64,000 bases of DNA, taken from contig BCKL01000011.1 of NCBI GenBank assembly GCA_001600635.1, positions 63,383-127,382 on the forward strand, read 5' to 3'. Under the pieces are notes generated by a model, which searched no databases, was not told where the DNA came from, and was given only the letters and a program-made list of their open reading frames with translations. This DNA comes from Leucosporidium creatinivorum. Taxonomy: Eukaryota > Basidiomycota > Microbotryomycetes > Leucosporidiales > Leucosporidiaceae. Position numbers and translations under genes: made by a program. This document shows, one piece after another, positions 58,800 to 64,000 of this stretch (the first letter of the stretch is position 1; every line of letters starts with the position of its first letter).

Positions 58800-61700
58800 A
58801 TGAGCTCTCAAGAGTGAGTCTCTCAGGCGCTAGAATGAGTCGCAGAGCTGACTCAAGAGCTACAGACCTCAAGACGGAGGCTACCTGGGCCCTACACCTA
58901 CCCTTCAACAGCCCGTGGAGCCCGACAACTGCATCAAGGTCAGAGCTCGCTGCTCTCCGCTTGCTCGCCAGCGCTGACCGAGCTCTCTTCGCCGACAAGA
59001 TCCTTCTGGCGACCGACAATCACATCGGATACGCCGAGTCGGACCCAGTGCGCGGCAGGGACTCTATCAACACCTTCCGCGAGATCCTCCAGCTCGCGAT
59101 CGCCAACGACGTGAGTTCTGCTGTTCTATGAAAGAGCGGAGGGCTCTGGGATGCTCCAGCGGCTCCAGATCAGCAGTACAATGCTTTAAGTGCTGACTCG
59201 AGTGGCCCTTTGCTTCCTACAGGTCGACATGCTCCTCCTCGCCGGCGACCTCTTCCACGAGAACCGTCCTTCCCGCACGGCGCTGTACCAGACCATGGCG
59301 GCCCTTCGCGAGTTCACGATGGGACCGCGCCCCGTCAGCTTGGAGGTGATCAGCGAGGCCGGTTTCGGCATCAAACGCGACGAGAGGTGAGTGCTCGGCG
59401 CCGGCCCTCTGTCGACGGCGAGGAGCTGATGCTAGATCAACGCAGCTGGCCCACGGTCAACTACGAGGACGAGAACATCAACGTCGGACTTCCCATCTTC
59501 TCCATCCATGGCAATCACGACGACCCGCAGGGCACGGGAGCTGTGAGGGCTCGGCGTTGCGCCTACGCCTTCCCAGCCCGGCTGACCTTGCTCTACCTCG
59601 TCTCGCAGGAAGGAGCTCTTTGCGCTCTCGACCTGCTCACCGCCTCCGGCTTCATCAACTACTTCGGTCGTCTCGAGCTTCCCGGCAGCGTCGACAACGA
59701 CGAGGACGCTCTCGAGCACGGCCTGCAAGTCAAGCCCGTCCTCCTCCAGAAGGGCGACACCAAGCTGGCGCTGTACGGTATCGGCAATATCCGTGACGAG
59801 CGTTTCCACTTTGAGATGAGGAACAAGCGCATCCAGATGTTCAGGCCGAGCGAGGATCCCGAGGATTGGTTCAACGTCGTGCTCGTGCACCAGAACCGGT
59901 CAGTAAGATTCTTCCCTCCTCTGAAGTTGCCCCGCTGACTCTTCTTGACCCGCAGCGTTGCTCATGGCGCTGGCAACAACGTCGTCGATACCGCGTTCGG
60001 CGATGAAGCCCACCTTGTCGTTTGGGGGCACGAGCACGACTGCATCGAGCGTGCGACTCCTCAGCCCGTCTCTGGACGTCCCTACTACATCGTCCAGCCC
60101 GGCAGCAGTATCGCGACGAGCTTGGCCAAGGGCGAGTCCATCCCCAAGTGAGTCTACCTCTCTTCCTATACAAGTGGCTCGTCGCTGACCCCTGTCGTTC
60201 TCCACTCGCAGACACGTTTCGCTCGTCAAGGTGCAGGGCAAAGAGTTCGAGTTCGAGCCCATCCGCCTTCGTTCGGTCCGCCCCTTCATCTTCGAGGAAT
60301 TCGCCCTTTCGCAAGTCCAGGCCGACGACGAGAGCATCAACCTTAACAGCAAGATTGCTGTCGCCAAGTACCTCAAGAGCCGCGTCAACAAGCTCATCAA
60401 GCAGGCGAACGAGGAGTGGGACGAGCTGCACAAGGATGACGGCGACGAGGCTGAGGAGAGGTTGCTGCCCCTCATCCGCATCAGGGTGCGCTCGACTCGC
60501 TCTGTAGCGTTTGCAGTCGTGCTGATCCCGCTCCTGGTACCCACAGGTTGACTACAGCGGAGGCCCCAACGGCGACTCGATGTACGAGATTGGCAACCCT
60601 CAACGATTCGGCCAGGACTTTGTCGACCGCGTCGCCAATCCTCGCGATATCGTCCAGTTCCACCGACGGGCCGCTACCGCTCGTACGTCTCACGTACGCT
60701 CTCTAGTCACCCGAACGCGCGCTGACCTCGTCGCTCCCCTCCCCAGGCAAGAAGAAGGTCGAGTTCGACAATCCCGATGAGGAGATGGTCAACGATGCTC
60801 TGGCCGACGAGGGACTTGATGGCAAGATGGAGAAACTGAAGGTTTCTACACTTGTCACCAAGTACCTCGAAGCCCAGAACCTTGGGGTCCTCCCCGAGGG
60901 AGCGATGCAGCGCGCCGTCGAGGACTTTGTCGACAAGGGCGACAAGGACGCCATCGCCAACCTCCTCAAAAAGTGCCTCAAGCTCTCGCTCAACTCCATC
61001 ACCGCCAACTTTGAGCCGTCGAGGGAAGGACCCGAGCACGACGACCTCGGCGAGGAGGTCAGTCTTCGCTTGTCTCGCTCGTGCTTCTAGGGAGCTTTGC
61101 TGACTTCATCGTTCGCTTCGCAGATGGAAGTCGCCAAGAAAGCTGCCGAGGAGAGGTACGGCATCTCAGCGGACAAGAAGGTGAGTTCTCTCGCGCGCTC
61201 CTTAACCTTCGCCGAGCACGACCTGACTGCGTCCTCTCTCCGTCGCCCCTTCCTCGACACTATAGGGCAAGGGAAAAGCAAAGACCGACTCGTCCGATGA
61301 AGACGAGGATGAAGACATGCAGGACGCCAGTGACCGCGACTCGATGGCCTCCTCCGTCGCGAGCAGCGCCAAGGGCAAGAAGAAGGCTCCCGTCAAGGCT
61401 CCGGCGAAGAAGACGACGGCAGCCGCCAAGGGGAAGAGCAAGGCAAAGGGCAACTTGGTGTGTCGATGACGAGCTGAGAAGCGAGACTGTATCGCCGAGC
61501 TGACCCTCCGTGAGTTGGCCCTCCTCCAGTTCAACGAGAGCGACGAGGAGTCCGACGTCGAAGTGCTCGACAGTGACGACGAGTCAGATGCGCCCAAGTC
61601 GAAGAAGAAGGCGTACGCTCTCCTCACCCATCTGTACGACTTCTCGCTGACCCTCTGCTCCAACAGTCCCGCCAAGAAGGCCGTCGTTAAGAAACCCGCC

Positions 61701-61832
61701 GCTGCTGCTGCATCGAAGGCCAAGGCTCCTCCTCGCAAAGCCGCCGCCAAAGCAACCAAGGAGATCGAGCTTGTCTCTTCGGACGACGATAGCTCGGCCG
61801 AGGAGGCATCCTCGAGGAAGAGGAAGCGCTGA
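58800..61832 (+). CDS. MRE11: Double-strand break repair nuclease Mre11
   Basis: Mre11 is the manganese-dependent nuclease of the MRN/MRX complex, which resects and signals DNA double-strand breaks. Exons: 58800-58813, 58866-58938, 59000-59110, 59223-59386, 59446-59542, 59609-59898, 59956-60147, 60212-60485, 60547-60682, 60747-61057, 61124-61180, 61266-61457, 61530-61612, 61667-61832; total 719 codons plus stop. Phosphodiesterase motifs are all present: ILLATDNHIGYAESDPVRGR (I), MLLLAGDLFHENRPSRTALY (II), FSIHGNHDDPQG (III), VVLVHQNRVAHGAG (IV) and HLVVWGHEHDCIE with YYIVQPGSSIATSL (V). The DNA-binding/capping region contains VRPFIFEEFALSQVQADDES. The C-terminus is a long Lys/Ala/Ser tail with acidic patches, ending SSRKRKR, as is usual for fungal Mre11. 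Confidence 0.96.
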
Positions 61833-62371
61833 GGAGAAAAAGAGTCGGCTTTGCTTGTCTTTAGGTAGCGTTTGAGTAGTCCCCGCTCGTCGTTTGTTCG
61901 TTTCGCAATCAGATACCCTCTTCGTTCTGCAGCGTCGTATGAAACCGAGTCGCCTCGGCGCTCCTCCCTCGGTCCCCTCAGCTCCGCTCGTCTCGCTCGT
62001 CCTGCTCTTCCTAAACCTGACTGCTCCTCCCAGCAGTCCGCTCTAGTACCTCAAAGTCCACCCTCTACGCCTTGACGATGGAGTAGCAAGGAGCATCGAG
62101 AGACTTGGCTCCGTCGCAGAAGGAGACCTCGATTGCCGGCGCCGAGACCGACTCGCTCAAGCGGCTTGCGAAAGGCAGATAAAGCGTTGCCAGTCGTCCT
62201 CGGTAACTAGCCATCTCTCATCCGCTGGGCCTGAAAGTGCAGCGACTTCAACAAGCCTGGCAGCTGACAGGGCGACCTTCGCACGTGTGCTGATGAACCG
62301 AGTCGTGTTTCCGAGTCCTCTACTCTGCTGCAGCTCCTTCTCTTGCGTGTGTAGTATCTCTTGCAGTACGT
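61833..62371. other. Spacer between MRE11 and NPC2-like gene, with duplicated segment
   Basis: This convergent 3' spacer contains the 187-bp duplicate described separately (61947-62133). The remaining sequence (62134-62371) shows no open frame or motif I can name. Confidence 0.6.
61947..62133. repeat. 187-bp direct repeat, copy A (gene-tail duplicate)
   Basis: This segment matches 63795-63981 at 185 of 187 positions in the same orientation, without gaps. On the minus strand it carries the last 22 codons, the stop (62065-62067) and the 3' flank of the gene at the right window edge. Homology ends sharply at both ends, so this copy is an orphan 3' fragment. Confidence 0.95.
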
Positions 62372-63278
62372 CTACTCCTCCTTGACGGCGTCGGGGAGGA
62401 GGAAGTTGACTGTGAGGGGAGGAGAATCAGCTCGGCGCAAACGAGAAGCGAACGTCTCTGCTCACTCCAAAGGTCGACGCAGGCGGCGGGGAGCTCTTCC
62501 TGGGTGAAGACGCGAGCCGAAACCTGAAACTTGGCTGTTGAGAGGGAATGAGTGTCAGCAAAGCGAGTGATTCGACTTAGGCGGAAGGACATACCCCGAG
62601 GGATCTCGGCGGGGAGGGCGACGGTCTGCTCAATGGTGTACTCTCCGGGCTTGATGGGGCACTGGAGGGTCGAGTCGGCGTTGTCGCTGTATAGTGAGAC
62701 AGTTCAGATCAGCAAGCAGCCCGGCGAGCGGAAGGGGCAAGGCGTACAGCTCCTCGCAGACGTCGAACCGCTTCGTCAACAGCTTGATGAGACCAAGCTT
62801 GACGATCACATCGGCGTACGCTCCTTGCTGTAGACCAAGAGCGGTCAGCACCTCGCTTAGCGTGCGTCTCCACCTGCCGTCTCCCAACTCACGTCGACCA
62901 AGTCGCTGACGGTTCCCGAGGCCTTGATGGTGAGGTTCTTGCCTGGGACGGGAGGGTCGGGGCTAATCTCGAGGCTCTTGATCTGGATCACGTCGGTGGG
63001 CTCGCCTGCACAAGAGACGGAGGAGGGCAGGTCTCAGTGGGGTCCCTCTCCTCTGTTACAAGTCAGCAGGGCTCACCGCAATCGACCCAGTCCCACCGAG
63101 TAGCAGTGTGCACTCCACCATCGTTGGTGCCGACCTTCGAGAGAGCTCCAGCGCCCCAGTTGAGCGCCTTGCCGCCAGCGTTCAAGACGAGCTGATCGCG
63201 GGTGGCGCCAGGCAGCGCGGACGAGACGGTGGCGAGGAGGAGGGTGGCCGTAGCCGAGAGGATTGATACGGAGCGCAT
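62372..63278 (-). CDS. NPC2: ML-domain lipid-binding secreted protein (Npc2 / PG-PI transfer protein type)
   Basis: This is a lumenal or vacuolar sterol or phospholipid carrier of the MD-2-related lipid-recognition family. Exons: 63077-63278, 62893-63005, 62748-62827, 62595-62686, 62466-62534, 62372-62409; total 197 codons plus stop. A signal peptide is clear: MRSVSILSATATLLLATVSS. The ML domain shows WDWVDCGEPTDVIQIKSLEI, SPDPPVPGKNLTIKASGTV, YADVIVKLGLIKLLTKRFDV then CEELDNADSTLQCPIKPGEY and QVSARVFTQEELPAACVDLW. The Cys spacing (DCG, VCEE, LQCP, AACVDLW) fits the disulfide pattern of fungal PG/PI-TP and Npc2. The last exon (INFLLPDAVKEE) is 38 nt. About 45 residues separate the signal peptide from the domain, as in fungal pro-forms. 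Confidence 0.88.
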
Positions 63279-63912
63279 AGTGAGGTGAAAGTCGAGCTAA
63301 GTAGCCTGTCGAGAGATTGAGGCGGAGTCCAAGAGAAAGGCAGCCGGCATCAGCTGAGGCAGCCCACTGACGAGGGGTCGGTCGCTCTCGACAAGTACAG
63401 CAAATCAAAGTAAGAGAGTTTCAGATTGCTATACACAAGAATTTGTCGAGCCAGAGCGAGTCTGAAGCGCTACAGCCCATTGCGAGTCCACCTCCTCTTC
63501 GTCCGAGATTGGCTCGGCGCCGAGCTAGCTGCTGTGCTGCTCCTTCATGAGGGACTCGCCTAGACTCTGCCGTGGGCTCGGACAAGATGTGACATTGCCT
63601 GAAGGCCGATGCATGGCCAGGCGAGCCTCCGCACTTCGGTGAGAACCCGGTGTGCCCCTTCGCCGAAGCTGATCGCTCCTCTCTCCCGCTCGGCATCGTC
63701 GCAAGTGTACAAGTCACCAGCCGGTGGCTGCTTATCATTAATAGCACATGTATATGCCTACGCGCGGCATCAATCCCCGCTTCAGCTCTAGACTGAGTCG
63801 CCTCGGCGCTCCTCCTTCGGTCCCCTCAGCTCCGCTCGTCTCGCTCGTCCTGCTCTGCCTAAACCTGACTGCTCCTCCCAGCAGTCCGCTCTAGTACCTC
63901 AAAGTCCACCCT
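63279..63912. other. Spacer between partial right-edge gene and NPC2-like gene
   Basis: These 634 bp hold the NPC2-like promoter and the 3' flank of the right-edge gene, including most of repeat copy B. I see no other coding region, repeat or RNA. Confidence 0.45.
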
Positions 63913-63981
63913 CTACGCCTTGACGATGGAGTAGCAAGGAGCATCGAGAGACTTGGCTCCGTCGCAGAAGGAGACCTCGAT
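63795..63981. repeat. 187-bp direct repeat, copy B (in place at gene 3' end)
   Basis: This is the partner of 61947-62133, with two mismatches. It begins 118 bp downstream of the stop codon of the right-edge gene and ends inside its coding sequence, so it is the source copy. Confidence 0.95.
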
Positions 63982-64000
63982 GACAAAGATATACTCGACA
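63913..64000 (-). CDS. Partial gene at right edge, C-terminal 28 residues
   Basis: Only the 3' end is in the window; the stop is 63913-63915. The visible C-terminus is VEYIFVIEVSFCDGAKSLDA followed by PCYSIVKA. Two cysteines and a short beta-like pattern are all that can be said. I do not recognise the family. The coding call is supported by the long clean frame at the edge and by the fact that the neighbouring NPC2-like domain also ends in secreted-type sequence, but this is weak. Confidence 0.45.
   Translation of the reverse strand, partial: VEYIFVIEVSFCDGAKSLDAPCYSIVKA

Overview
This is nuclear DNA of an intron-rich, GC-rich fungus, most likely a basidiomycete yeast of the Pucciniomycotina (Sporidiobolales/Rhodotorula-like). 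The basis is gene content (complex I subunit, Rio2, Dug3, Zpr1, EMC7, fungal Ssr4, Leo1), the very regular 50-65 nt introns with GTGAGT/GTRNGT donors and GCTGAC-like branch sites, and several exons of 5-18 nt. The genus is an inference. I rebuilt exons by hand from splice signals, protein-family conservation and closure of the reading frame. Most gene models close exactly in frame; exceptions are stated.

Layout. 1-9.2 kb, minus strand: the mismatch-repair gene PMS1 (its 3' end runs off the left edge), the PIF1 helicase and an RBM39/Rsd1-type splicing factor. 9.4-14.9 kb: DUG3 (+), an unrecognised protein (-) and threonine aldolase GLY1 (+). 15.1-23.8 kb: a Djp1/Caj1-type J protein (-), complex I subunit ESSS/NDUFB11 (+), RIO2 kinase (+) and a WDR5/Swd3 WD40 protein (-). 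23.8-31.7 kb: an ataxin-10/Ctr86 protein (+), LEO1 (-), a PPIL2-type U-box cyclophilin (+) and an MTP18/MTFP1 protein (+). 31.8-40.9 kb: an F-box gene with local frame damage (+), a divergent pair of MYND-finger paralogues (-/+) and an Avt-type amino-acid transporter (-). 41.6-47.5 kb: a broken HSP70/HSPA12-like gene (-) and a thiamine-diphosphate enzyme (+). 47.9-54.6 kb: SSR4 of SWI/SNF-RSC with a huge CAG tract holding an assembly gap (+), a mitochondrial-type J protein (-), ZPR1 (-) and EMC7 (+). 54.7-64 kb: two divergent F-box-like genes, MRE11 (+), an NPC2-like ML-domain gene (-), and the 3' end of one more minus-strand gene whose tail is duplicated 1.85 kb away.

How the genes relate. 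These are mostly unlinked housekeeping genes, as is normal in a eukaryotic chromosome. There is no operon, biosynthetic cluster, CRISPR array or clear mobile element. Loose themes are genome maintenance (PMS1, PIF1, MRE11), chromatin and transcription (SWD3, LEO1, SSR4), splicing (RSD1, PPIL2) and mitochondria or proteostasis (NDUFB11, MTFP1, J proteins, EMC7, ZPR1). I found no convincing new biological system. The points most worth a second look are the micro-exons, a possible dual-start PIF1, a motif that recurs inside introns, locally broken F-box and HSP70-like genes, the CAG tract, and the recent 187-bp duplication.
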